Source of the DNA: Panagrolaimus kolymaensis
Lineage: Eukaryota; Nematoda; Chromadorea; Rhabditida; Panagrolaimidae
Direction of reading: 5' to 3'
Length of the DNA: 64,000 bases
Assembly (NCBI GenBank): GCA_028622995.1
Contig: JAJQJQ010000049.1
Coordinates: 124,001-188,000 of the forward strand
Below the pieces are notes generated by a model. The model worked only from the letters and a program-made list of their open reading frames with translations, did not search any database and was not told the origin of the DNA. The position numbers and the translations under genes are program-made. Shown here one piece after another: positions 36,609 through 47,985 of the stretch; positions within the stretch are counted from its first letter, which is position 1; every line of letters starts with the position of its first letter.

Positions 36609-39600
36609 ATGATTGGCCTCATTGATCATCAAAATATTTCACCTACTCCATGGTCATCTGAACAACAACAACCAACGACAAATAGATCATCGGCTGATAA
36701 ACACCACCATTCCCCACCCCAACATTCTCAAAATGCGTGTCAACGAACCACTCCACCCTCATCATCCTCACATGGAGTATTAAATTGTAATAATCCCATG
36801 AAGGGATTAGATGCAATGGATGAAGAAATAGAAGATGAAGAAATTGAATTACCATTAAAAGGTGGAGAACGGGATGAAAATGAAAATTCTAATAATCATC
36901 ATCATCGCAACACCGCCAACGACGATGGCCAAGACGATGACGATGATAATAATTTTGATGAAGATGATGAATATAAAAATTATGAACCCATGGATTATGA
37001 TAATAATATAGATGAAATAATTTTGGAATGTGATGATGAACAAATGCGTGTAATTCGTGAACGAAAGCGTACAATATCAATAAAGCTTAAAGAAACGGTG
37101 GAAGCTTTTCGAAGAATGAATGGCGGAAACGGTGGAAATGGAATAAATGGTGGAAGTCGACATTCCAATGGTTCCACGACTTCATCATCAGGAGGTGAAA
37201 TATCTCTTTCACCAAATAGTAAAAATCCAAAATTATCTAATAAAATGTCTTCTACAGAATCCGGAGTTGAATCATATAATGGTGAATCCATCGTCATTGT
37301 TGGTGGCGGTGGTGGCAATGGTAATGGCTGTTCTCGACGTGAATCCCTTTCAGTTTATGGAGCGGAAGCTAAACGAGAATACATGCGTCCCAGACGACAA
37401 ACCATCACTTCAAAGGTTAGTAATTGTTTATTATAATTTTTGTTATTAAAGAAATTCTTAAAGCTGGTCTCAAAGAGAAAAATGATAGTAACAAATTTTG
37501 CATATTTATTGTCAAAATTCGGTTACTGTTTTTTAACTCTAAATTTACTTTTTTTCAAAAAATATAAGATATTTACCATTATTTTCGTTAGACTAAAAAT
37601 TCATCTAAAAAAAATTTGAAAGTTATCTCAAAAAGAGAAAAATGACAGTAACAAAATTTGCATATTTATTGTCGAAATTTAATTACTATCGTCAAAAATA
37701 TTAAAAAAAAACTTATTTCTTACGCCATTATTTTCATTAAACATCATACGTTTATTTATTGAAGGAAAAAAAAAAGAAGAAGCCAATAACAAGTATTTTG
37801 CAATTTTTTTGTTTGCTTACTGTTATTAAAAAGATAGTAATTATTTTTTTACACAAGTTATTGCCAAACTTTAGTTACTCTCATTTATTTATTTTTTTGT
37901 GAAAAAAAAGTTTATGATTTACAAAGTTTTTTAAGCAAAAAAAACTAAAAAAAATTATAATATTTTTATAACAAATATCCCCGAACGCAAGTTATTAAAT
38001 ATTTTCCCTTTGGGACCACTTCTTTTTTTAAACACAAATTCAAAATGTCAGAAGTCTATTTCCTTATTTTTTTTAGTGGCCTCCATCATCCCGCCGAGGA
38101 GCAGCAGCAGCTTCAAAACTTTGTTCAGCTGGAATTATTCCTCCAACATCCGCAGCTTTATTAGCTTCAGCAAATCATCTTTCACAAGAACAACGCAAAT
38201 CCCGTAACGATTCACAATTTATTGATTGCGATTACGAAATGGAATGTAATGATGAAGACATTCCACCTTCGGCATATAAAGGTCGAAGATTTAGTGTTCC
38301 TGAAAAAGTTTTACGTGAAGCTGTAAGTTTTATTTTAGTTTTTTTTTTGGAGTTTTAAAGTGGGTGCTTGGTTGCGGAAGTTTTTCCTTTTCTTTGTATG
38401 TGTAAGAGTGTGTTTTTTGGGAACAAAAGAGAAAACAATAGAATTCCAAATTAGAGGTACATATTTTGCATTTTTGGATCCCAAATAAAAAATGAGAGTA
38501 ATCAATTTTTTGCTATTTATCGTCAACTTCTTATTACTCTCATTTAATAAAAAAATAAACAAATTGATCCGATAATTTTTTAAATACTTTGTTTATCTTT
38601 TCTGATCGATAGATATTTTTAATTTAAAGCTTTTTCTTCCTTTTTTTCTTTTGAAAGCATTCCAAAACGGAAAAAAAGGCCAACAGCCAACAACAAAAAA
38701 AAATTAAACAAAGCAAGAATGAGTGGAAAATTTAGGAATGTTTTTTTGTTGAAAGAAAAGAAAATATATACTTCTTCGGACCGACATTTTTTACAAAAGC
38801 TTTTTTACAATAAATTGGCAGCAATCCCACTTGGCAGCGATGTTTGTGTTAGAGTGTATTAAAAAATAAAATAAAAAACTATCAAAGAATATTTTATCCA
38901 TGTGCTTTGCTTTTCATTTTTTTTACGAAAGCGGATTTAAAAAAAATAGCGGCTGATTGTTTTTCTAGCGTATCAGAAAATTATGAAAATGCTACTTACG
39001 GTGATAATAATCAAAATTTGCTTATTATTATCAAAAAAGAGTTACTATCATCAACGCTTCAAAAAACGTTTATATATTATTTTGACATACATATTTATTT
39101 TATGTTTAGAAACAACCGAGTCTTTTTACATTTTCTAAACTTTACAATTTTTTTAAATTGTGCTTTATTGATTTTTTTTCTGTTTCCATTTGATAGTAAC
39201 CACATTTTCCTTTTCTATTATTTTGTTTTTGTTACTATCATATTTCAGTATCGCTTGCTTGCTTCTATATAATCCTCTTATAGTTGATAAGCTTTTTAAA
39301 CCTGTACACATTTCATTTTTTCATAGTTTTTTTTCATAGTTTTTTTGGATTCATGCTACAAGAATTTTTTTGATAACTAATCTTTGTGTTTTTTCTCCCT
39401 TCGTGTCGCATGTTCAAAACTCATTTTTTTTTTCATTTTAATTAATTGAGGCAACAAAAAATAAAAAAAAATAAATAGTGGAGGTCATTAGTTAGCTGTG
39501 TGTATGTATCGAACAACACGTTTTTAATCCATCCATCTCTCATTTTTTGTTTCGATGAGAAAAAAGTTTTTGTCCTCCACTTGCAAAAAAAAAATCTAAT

Positions 39601-42600
39601 ATATTTCTTTCGAACAACAAAAACGCGGAAAAGAATTTTTTTATTTTAGAGTTTAAAAAAAGAAATACTCCGAGCAAGCAAGCGAGAGCGAGAGCGTAAA
39701 AAAAATATGTAAGAGAAAAGGCAACTAAAACTAAAAAAAAGCACGTGGTTTGGTTTTTTTAGTCGGCTTTTATTTTTATTTTCCATCCCCGTTGCATTAC
39801 ATTGCAATGCATCGCGTTGCATTGCATGTTGTTGGCTCATCGCTTGCTATTCTTTTATTTTTATTTTTCACTTTTTTTTTTCATTCTTTTTCAATGTTGT
39901 TGTTTTTGTTGCTCGCTTTTGGCATTGATTTAAATTTAAAACCAACGGAATTTTTTTTCTTCTGCTGCGTGTGCTTCTTTTGAAATTTATATATTTAAGT
40001 AAAAAACATGGGTTTAAAAAACAAAATTGCAGCAGCACTCTAAATAAAATAAGAAAGCGAAAGAAAAAAGAAACGGAGACCATTGTATTTAAATAAAGAA
40101 AAAACAATGAAATTAAATCCCTGCAATTTTCTATTCTGTCTTTTTTGTTTTAATGTTTTATTTTTTTAAAGCAAAATTGCATTTCTTTTGCTTTTTTTTG
40201 TTGACGTCTTTAAAAGCCTTTTCCGCAATCTTTCTTTTTTTCTTTTTTTTGCATTTAAATGATGGTAATTTTAGCTTCAAAATTGTTACGAAATCTTTTG
40301 GGTTTTTTTTCTTTTTTTGAGAGAGTAAGCAAAATTTGTGAGTTATTGAGTGAAAATAGTTACTATTAAAAAGATTTTTATCTACAAATTTATATACGCT
40401 TTTTTTAAGTTTGTGTGCACATTTTCACTTTTTCCTCAAATTTACCATCGAAACGTCTAAAAATATGCCATTACTTTAATTTAGGATAGTAATTCGAATT
40501 TTAAAATTATTGTCACAAAGTGATTACTTTCATTTCTTGGTCAAAGTTTATTATTTTAATTAAAAGGACACTTCTTTTTTTGTTTTAATAATTTACTGTC
40601 TTTACTTTTCATACTTATGAATAAATTATAATATGTCATATATTATTTTTTTTATTAAACCAAGAAAATTAACTCATTATTTTCTTTTTTCTAGAATGTC
40701 AAGGAAAAAGGCGGGCATATCAATTTTATTTTTTATTTTTTTGCAGAAATAAATAAAGTAAAGGCCAAAAGTTAAAAACGAAAAAAAAAATTCTGGTAAA
40801 AACAACGGCTTTAAAAAAAGTTGGATGATTTTGCGGCGCTTTTTTTATATTATTTTTTTTCATCTTGCAAAAAAATAAATAAATGGAAAACAAAATTTTT
40901 CAGTTGTTATATTTTTTTTATCCGTTAAGTCGCACTCATCTTTTTTATTTCTTTCTTTTTTTCCTGTTATGCATCGTTTATGAAAAAAATTGAAGTTTAT
41001 TGATGACTAAAAAAATATTAAAAATTCTATGCTGGAAAAAAGATAATAATAATTTTATGAAAAATATTGTTAAAAATTTGTTACTCTCTTTTATTTATTT
41101 TTTTGAGTTATTGGAAATTTCGAGAATTTTGAAGATAATTAAAAAAATTTTAAAACTAATTTATTTAGCTTGCAAAAAAGCACAGATTAGATTCATTTCT
41201 TCTTCTTTTTGTTTTGTTTACGTTTTAGCTTTTAGTTTTCTGTGTTTTGCATGTGTGTGTGTAGCGGCGAACCATATGTTTTGCACTTGCAAAAAAAAAA
41301 TTAAAGCTAGGAGCGTCATAAATCTCGCGTGTATTAAAATCAAGGAAACAAAATGAATGAAAAGCACGTGAAAAAAATAATTTTAAAGTGTCATTGTTTT
41401 ATTAAAATTTAAAAGTTTTTTTGGGTTTTTAAATTGATTTAAATTTTTATAAAAAAAAGTATTTTTCAGGATTTCGCCATTTTCCGCCAAAAGGATCGCG
41501 TTGTTACATGCTTGCGTGCATTTTGTAAGTATATAACTTCGATAATTTCATTTTATTTTATTGAAATTTTTTACTTACATAAATCTCTTTTTTTAAAGCC
41601 AGAAACGACGAACCCCTTAAACAATATATGCAATCTCGAGCATGCTATGATGTGGCACCACTTCATAGTGCTGTTTGCGTCGTTGATGGAGCTCTTTCCG
41701 TAAGTACAAAAACATATCCTTTAAACTTCAAACAAAAAATATTTGTTTTTGATAGAAAAAAAGCGATAGTAATTATTTTTTCAAATTATTCACAAAATTT
41801 TGTTACTATTCTTTTCTTCTGATTTTTGGCTAGATTTTTATGGTAAATTATTTATCATTTTTTTAGGTTAAAAAAGCCGTTATTGCTTATTGCTCAACCG
41901 GGTTAGTTGCTGCATTAGTTATTAATACAAATACCGATGGTAGGGTTTTCCAAATTTTTAAATTTAATTAATGTAAATTTATTTTTTGTAGATAATTATG
42001 ATATTATGACATTAACAGATTGCTGCGAAATATTTCGTAAAGTTGCTAAAAATCCTCCATTAGCTGATATAAAATTACGTGATTTTTATGCAAAACATTT
42101 ACCAAGTCGTAAAAAAATTATTTATTCTCCAACAACTCAAAGGTAAGTTAAATAAAATATAAAATTTATGAAAAAATTAGGCCAAATAACAATTTTTTTA
42201 ATTCTAAAACTGTTGAGTGAGTTTTGGAAAAAAAATAGCATTAATGAGACTTATTTTTAAAAACCCATACATAAAAAAAAGATGAACTTCAGTGACGTTA
42301 AACTTTGGGAGTTTTATGTATAAAAAAACTAAAAAGGGAGTAATTATTCGAAAAAAACAATTTTTTAAATTGAAAATAAAAGCAGCTTATTTTTTTTAAT
42401 CCTAACAATTTTATAAACGTGTTTTAACAATAACTAAAAAACCAAGTGAAATTCAACAATTTTTACATTATTTTTTGGAAATGAAAGTAATCAAAAATAG
42501 ACAATATTTTGCAAATTTTGGATACTATCCCAAAAAAGTAACAAAGCCCAATTTAAAATTTGTTTAAGATTTGTTTAATAAAATCAATTTTTTTTCATAA

Positions 42601-43722
42601 ATTTATTTTTATTGATTCATTTTTAAATATTTCAGTGTCTGGGATATTGCTCGATTATTCCGTATGAATCGAGTCCATCGAATTCCTGTTGTACATACAG
42701 AAGAAGGAAATACTGCCAATGATCAACCAAATTTATTATATTTTATTTCACTTCGATTAATTTTTTCTGAATGTCTTTTTAAATTACTTGATACCAAATG
42801 CGTGATTTTCCCCAATTTTAATCAACTTAAAATTAAAGACACCAAATTTGGTACATGGGATAAAATTATTCAAGTAAGTTAATATTTGGAAAAATAGCAG
42901 ATAGAAATATTCGAATTTGCCAAGCTTTCTAAAAATAATAATTTTAATTTCATCGGGAAAAAACAAAGAGTGACAGTAACATAAAAACAACAATATATTT
43001 TAAGATTAAATTACTGTCATTAAACTTGTTAGAATTAAATTTTTAATTCAAAATCGAATATTTTTATGAACTAAAAGAATCTGAATTTTACTTCTTTTTT
43101 TGACAAATTAAATAATTTTTACGCTTTAGCAATGAAAAGTTTTTTTGAAGATGGCAGTAACACAAAAATGACAATAATCTGTGCAAAATAATTACAGTCC
43201 CTAAAATTTTCTGAATAAAGCTTTGAGAATTTTTCTAAACAAAATTTTTTTGTTTTGTTTTTTAACATAACATTTATTTTCAATTATTTTTAGGCTCATG
43301 AAAATACGCCATTGGGTGAATTAGTGGATATTATATTAGAACATAAAATTTCTTGTTTACCTATTCACGATGATGATGGAAATATTTCTGGTATAATTAC
43401 TAAACAAGATATCATGTATGCTGTGGGAGAATATAAAAATGATACCTTTTCCGCTGCCCTCAAAGTTCCAGCCTATACAATTTGTAAAGAAAATTGTTTG
43501 GATTTTTTGGTTTCCACTGATTGCACTGTGGAAGGGGCATGTCGAACTTTATATGATTCATGGCTTCCATGTTTATTTATTGTTGATAATAATGGTGAAA
43601 AGGTGATTGGTGTTATATCATATGCAGATATAATGGATTTCTTATTTAAAATGACTGATAATCCTCAACATCTTAAAACTGCGAATGGAATGCGATCAAG
43701 AATTAATTCCATTGTACAATAA
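36609..43722 (+). CDS. aakg: AMPK gamma subunit-like protein with four CBS domains
   Basis: Eight exons (36609-37415, 38077-38322, 41470-41524, 41599-41699, 41867-41939, 41992-42142, 42636-42873, 43294-43722) join in phase to 699 residues. The first 350 residues are low-complexity (Gln, His, Asp/Glu and Gly-Asn runs). The gamma core follows: RVVTCLRAF, YMQSRACYDV, then CBS1 (about 380-445), CBS2 with RVHRIPVV (about 465-540), CBS3 with KISCLPIHDDDG (about 555-620) and CBS4 ending VISYADIMDFL (about 625-690). The gamma subunit senses AMP/ATP in the energy-sensing kinase. The His-Arg pair that contacts nucleotide is kept in CBS2 but missing in CBS4 (SWLPCLFIV), and CBS1 has Val where an Arg is usual. 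Intron 2 is 3.1 kb. Introns carry the palindromic repeat family. Confidence 0.85.
38490..38545. repeat. Palindromic repeat, 13 bp perfect stem
   Basis: AAATGAGAGTAAT (38490-38502) pairs exactly with ATTACTCTCATTT (38533-38545), in intron 2 of the AMPK gamma-like gene. This copy has G-C at the variable stem position. Confidence 0.8.
39191..39240. repeat. Palindromic repeat, 10 bp perfect stem
   Basis: TGATAGTAAC (39191-39200) pairs exactly with GTTACTATCA (39231-39240). This copy has T-A at the variable stem position. Confidence 0.8.
42971..43019. repeat. Palindromic repeat, 9 bp perfect stem
   Basis: TGACAGTAA (42971-42979) pairs exactly with TTACTGTCA (43011-43019). This copy has C-G at the variable stem position and lies in intron 7. 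Confidence 0.8.
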
Positions 43723-45600
43723 AAAAATTAATTTTTTATGGAAGAAAAAATGATAAATATTAAAAAATTGTGGTAATTGTTAAAACTATATTTTGTTGTT
43801 ATTAAAGAAGAAAAATAATATGTAAATTTTATAATTTTCTTTAAAAATCAGTTAATTTTTTCTTCGTTGCAAATTCAAGCTTATCTAAAACTCGGTTTAT
43901 TTTGTATTTTTATGGCCTCCACACGAAATTTCAAATTATGATATATTTAATCCGATTATCGTTATTTTCGAAGTTTTTTTCTGGAAAAGTTTTGGAAATT
44001 ACAGAATTTTATGAGAGAAATTTTTTATCAAAGAAAAATTCCTTTTTTCTATAATTTCGTGTCGAGGCCATCCGTAGCAACATTTTTATATTATATATCA
44101 CTTTTTTAATAATTGTAAATACATTTTACTTTGTAATTAATTAAAAAAAATATTCCTTCCGGTGCCATTGTTATTTTTTTATTATTATAAAACCTTTGCA
44201 AAAAAGTTTCCAATCAAAAAAATCCCGGCACTTTAAAAATAATCTTCTTTTCTTACCTGTGTTTTATTTTTTCTTTTTTCTTTTTTTTCACGGATAACCC
44301 AACCCAACCCACCAAAACAACAACAACTAAACTACGCTCAAAAATACGGCTGTCTGTTATTTCTTTTTATTTTTTCATGTGTAAATTTTTTTTAAAATAT
44401 GTGTAACCGTCCATTTTCTTTTTTTTAAATTCTAATAATTAAATATAAATTAATTTAAGTTTCTCTGTAAAAAAAATTATAATATTTTATACATACTTTT
44501 TTTCTTTTATTATGTTATTCTTGCCGCCTTTGTGTTTCACCTTTTTTTTTCTTCTGCTTTCAGAGGAGAAGAAAAAAAAGTTGAAACTAATGTTAAAAAA
44601 AAAATAATAATAACATTCAACAAAAAAAACTTACATATTTTTTTGGTGGAATTTTATCTTCTTTTTTTGTGACAAAAACATTGAAAATAAAAAATGGTTT
44701 TGAAGATTAAAAATAATCAGTAGCATTAAACTCGTTTGAAACATTCAACGAGAAAAACAATTTAAAAAAAGTTTAAATTCTTTAATTTCCTCACAAAAAT
44801 CAAAAAAAGAGTTAAATTTCCAAAATCCAAAATATGTAATTTTACGCTATCACTCACTATAAATATTATTTATCCATAGATCTTTTTTTGTCTTCATTTT
44901 TTTTTTGTTAATTAAAATTGATTGTTTCTTTTTTGTATTTTTTATATTATTTTATTAAATGTGTTATCTTTGTTTATTTACTTATTATTATTATTATATT
45001 ATATATCCTGGTTGTACATTTGAATACACGGTAGTTATAAATATTTTATATATATAAAAAAAAACGTGTTATTTACAATTTTTCTTAATGCAAGTTTAAA
45101 GTTTAAAAGATATAAATGAATGTCGAAAGTGCCTAAGTCAGTCAATTAAAAAAATTATTCAAGTTGCTAAAAAAAATACTTGATAAAATTGTAGCCATAA
45201 ATCCAAAAATTTAAACAAAACTAACTGGAAAAGTTGAAGACAAATAAAAAACTAATAAATCTTGCAAGCCCTTACATTTTCCAACAAACTCTGTGATTGC
45301 CATTTCGCCTCTCAATCAAAAACAATTAAAATAAACATTGACCCAATGAAAAAAATGCCCAAAAAGTTGCATAGAGTAATATCAAAACAATTGAAAAAAC
45401 CTTTTTCGCAAAGAACAATGCCAGTCAAAAAAAAAAACACTTTACTATGCAAATTTCCAACTTTTACTTTCACCCTTTTTCTTTGATTTTGTTTGTTTGT
45501 CGTTCTTCATTTCATTTTGTTCAATCATCTTTTTCCAGAAAGTTCGTTGCTGCATCTAGTTTCCTGTTTACGCTTGAATGTTTCGTGGTTTATAAATTGT
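43723..45600. other. Intergenic, no gene seen (one MITE-like element)
   Basis: 3' flank of the AMPK gamma-like gene and spacer to BATH 6. Apart from the inverted-repeat element at 43912-44071, nothing is supported. The last 170 bases resemble the sequence before BATH 7 (63690-63856), so the duplication that made these genes included upstream DNA. Confidence 0.55.
43912..44071. mobile_element. MITE-like element with ATGGCCTC-ACACGAAATT termini
   Basis: ATGGCCTCCACACGAAATT (43912-43930) is inverted as AATTTCGTGTCGAGGCCAT (44053-44071), 18 of 19 positions pairing, with about 120 bp between. The target duplication is unclear (possibly AT). Non-coding. Confidence 0.6.
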
Positions 45601-46794
45601 ATGAAAAGAATTAAGAATAACCTGTTATCGTATTTTGGAAATAAGAAAATGGATTCAAATTCAAAACTTTCAACTTTTGTAAGTTTTTACTTATTCATCT
45701 AATTTACCTCTTCTTTTTTTCAGATGCTTGAATGTCCTTTCGCCGTCAAATGGGAAATCGAAGAATTCAAGTTAGCTGCTTTGAAGGATTCAGAATATGG
45801 ATTTTTAACAACTCAATGGTTCAATGCTGCAAATATTCCCGATGTTCAATATCAACTTGAAATTTATCCTAATGGAAATATAAAAGTTAATCGTGGAAAA
45901 GTATGGATTTTCTTGCATTTGAAACTTAGAAATGAAAAGAAAGTCAAAGCTGATTTCAAGTTTTTCATTGAATCTTTTGATGCTGCTTATAAGTATAATC
46001 ATGAATTTGAAAAATCTGGAAGACATGGAAAAACCTATTTCACCAATGCTGAATTGTTCCATCCTTTATATAAGAGATTTATTGTTAATGGAAAACTTTG
46101 TATCAAATGTGAAGGAACTTTATGTGTTGAAAGAGAATATCAATCAACTGATGAAGAAACTAAACAAAGCTTTTGGAGAAAATTATGGAAAAGAAATGAC
46201 AAAGATTTCACAATTACTGTTGATGGAAAAGATATACAAGTAAGTTTTTCATGCATAGGCTCTTTATAAAAGATCGCTTATTTTTAGACTCATAAACTCA
46301 TCCTTGCTAATCGCTCATGTGCTTTTGATGGAATGTTCAATTCTGGAATGATGGAAGCTATTGAAAACAAAATGGAAATCATCGATTTTTCTCATGAAGT
46401 TGTTGACCTTGCTATTCAGCTTATGTATGATCGAAAAATGTCAACTTTAAAAATGGAAGAAAAGATGGATGTTCTTATTTTCTTGGACAAATACTGTATT
46501 ATGGATCTTAAAGTAAATAATCTTTTTTGTAGCTATTTATACTCGTTATTATTATATACTATTTTATAGGAGTCATTAGAACTTTCATTAGCTGAAAATA
46601 TTTCTCTTGCAACCATCGTTCAAATTGCAAATTTCTCACTTTTCTCAAATTCCTTAAACCTTCAACTACGATGCATGGATTTCATGGTCGCTTCATTTCG
46701 AATGAATCAACTTATCGACGATTTTGATGATCTCGATAAAGATTTTGGTTACAAAGTTCTTTCAAATTCATACTATAATGTTACTAAAACCTAA
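45601..46794 (+). CDS. MATH-BTB (BATH) protein 6
   Basis: Exons 45601-45678, 45724-46239, 46288-46512 and 46570-46794 join in phase. Starting at the first ATG gives 347 residues. The ATG at 45649 (MDSNSKLSTF) gives 331 and matches the short first exon of the other BATH genes. The 16-residue extension (MKRIKNNLLSYFGNKK) is also open and almost identical in BATH 7, so the longer start is possible. MATH: CPFAVKWEI, NAANIPDVQYQLEIYPNG, KRFIVNGKLCIKCEGT. BTB: DFTITVDGKDI, MFNSGMMEA, QLMYDRKMS. The tail contains LRCMDFMVASFRMNQ. AATAAA is at 46857-46862. Predicted Cullin-3 adaptor. Confidence 0.88.
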
Positions 46795-46908
46795 TTTTTA
46801 TTATATGCTTCACTTTTTTATGTATTTTATTTTGCATTGCCATTAATTAATATGATAATAAATAATATATTTTATGTGTTATTTGGATTATAAAAAATTG
46901 ATAAAACT

Positions 46909-47398
46909 TTAAGGAGTTCTCTGTCTCGCATCTTCCAAATTAACAATAATCTGATGATATTGGCGGATCATATTAAAAAGTATTTCTAAATTTTTTTAAT
47001 TATGTGTATCCGTTTATTCCATGATAGCCGTTACGTTTTAAACACATTCACAATCACTTACCTTTCCATGAATTACCATAATTTTGGTTATCATATTCTT
47101 CCGAATATTTTCTTGAAGCTTCTTTATCATAAAAATTAAAATGTTTATTTTTATTCAATGTTGACCACATTGGTAAATTTAATGCTTCTTCAGCTGTGAT
47201 TCTTTGATTTGGATTAAATGCTAGCAACCGTTTTACCAAATACAAATATTCAGTAATTCCAATTTTGGATGATTCCCATGCGGGGGCCCTATGTTTCAAA
47301 ATTGCTTCAAGGCTACTATTGGCAAATCTCCCAGGATCCTCCATGAATTTATTTCGAACAAATTCGGGTAATTTATTGACATCTTCTTGAGTTATAGC
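46909..47398 (-). pseudogene. 3' end of a protein kinase gene (CMGC/MAPK-like), 5' truncated
   Basis: Two exons on the minus strand, about 47398-47062 and 46985-46909, join in phase over a GTAAGT...TTTAG intron and end at a proper stop. The first encodes the kinase C-lobe end: EYLYLVKRLLAFNPNQRITAEEALNLPMW, here cited in parts LVKRLLAFNPNQR and ITAEEALNLPMW. This resembles the last conserved block of MAPK-type kinases. The second encodes NMIRQYHQIIVNLEDARQRTP. There is no catalytic loop, activation segment or N-lobe: upstream the frame runs into the antisense of a BATH tail. It is a truncated remnant, convergent with BATH 6 (stops 115 bp apart). Confidence 0.7.
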
Positions 47399-47521
47399 AT
47401 GAATTTCATGATGGCTTCCTTTCGAATTAATCAACTTGTTGCTGATTTCAATGAACTTATTGATAAAGATTTTGCATTGAAAGTTCTTTCAAATGTTTTC
47501 TATAATGTCATTAAATCCTAA
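47397..47521 (+). pseudogene. Orphan 3' end of a BATH gene
   Basis: The last 40 codons of a BATH final exon (MNFMMASFRINQLVADF ... YNVIKS, stop at 47519-47521), followed by a 3' flank alike to that of BATH 6, including the AATAATAAATAAT region near 47581. The match begins abruptly at about 47397, exactly where the antisense kinase fragment ends. All upstream BATH exons are missing, so this is a duplicated tail. Confidence 0.8.
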
Positions 47522-47639
47522 TTTGTATCATCTGCTTTATTTTTTTATGTATTTTATTTTGCTTTGCCATTATTTGATATGATAATAAATAATTATTTTT
47601 TGTGTTTTTGTTTTGGAAAAATTGTAATTTTGTTATGAA

Positions 47640-47985
47640 TTATGTTTCTTCATCTTGTTGAATCAAATAAGTGTCTGAACTTCCTATAAATCCCTCTGGA
47701 TCAAATTTTATATGATAAGCATAATAAGAGACTCCAACTGCAACAATTTCATCTGGTTGCGCTTCATTAAGGGCATTGTGAAACATTTCTTTCAACATTT
47801 TATTTATCACTTGCATTCGACTTCCACCTCAAACACAAATTATTTTTTGAATTTGTTCATGGGCATAATTAACATCAGAAAGAGTTTTATTTATGTTTGT
47901 TCTTATTTTGGTTAATAAATCTAAAGCATAAGCGTTGAAAGGTACTCGGGAAACTCAGATTGTTCCTGGTTTATCAACTTTGTGC
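47640..47985 (-). pseudogene. Hsp70-family 3' fragment with in-frame stops
   Basis: The minus-strand reading gives VSRVPFNAYALDLL, KIICV-stop-GGSRMQVINKML and ALNEAQPDEIVAVGVSYYAY, ending at a TAA (47642-47640). The order matches the end of the Hsp70 nucleotide-binding domain, where a VGGS(T)R motif is followed by the PDEAVA-GAA motif. A TGA at 47831-47829 falls at the first Gly of that motif, and another TGA lies just upstream of VSRVPF. A splice-acceptor-like TTTAG borders the 5' side. It is a decayed, truncated copy; the substrate-binding domain is absent. Confidence 0.6.

Larger units (their letters stand above)
29541..43199 (+). repeat. Dispersed ~50 bp palindromic repeat family (GANAGTAA...TTACTNTC)
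   Basis: About 20 copies share outer arms GANAGTAA and TTACTNTC separated by about 30 bases, often with a central ATTGTC. Copies seen near 29541, 30102, 32561, 32615, 33295, 33850, 36091, 36163, 36286, 37481, 37641, 37831, 38490, 39001, 39191, 40321, 40484, 41041, 41764, 42481, 42971 and 43151. All lie in introns or upstream sequence of the AMPK gamma-like gene, and I saw none in the rest of the window. In the last three copies the core reads GACAAT or a close variant, that is, the opposite orientation. Confidence 0.75.

Noticed and set aside
36643..37318. Several minus-strand frames rich in Ile, His and Pro
   Set aside because: They are antisense shadows of the Asp/Asn/Gly-rich first exon of the AMPK gamma-like gene.
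29541..43199. CRISPR-like array reading of the palindromic repeats
   Set aside because: Spacing is irregular (hundreds to thousands of bases), the copies are imperfect, and the genome is eukaryotic.
43418..43606. 62-codon frame in the last AMPK gamma exon
   Set aside because: Out-of-frame shadow of the CBS3/CBS4 coding sequence.
47829..47831. Selenocysteine or reassigned TGA in the Hsp70 fragment
   Set aside because: The stop replaces a conserved Gly, the fragment is truncated at both sides and other genes here end normally at TGA, so decay is the simpler reading.
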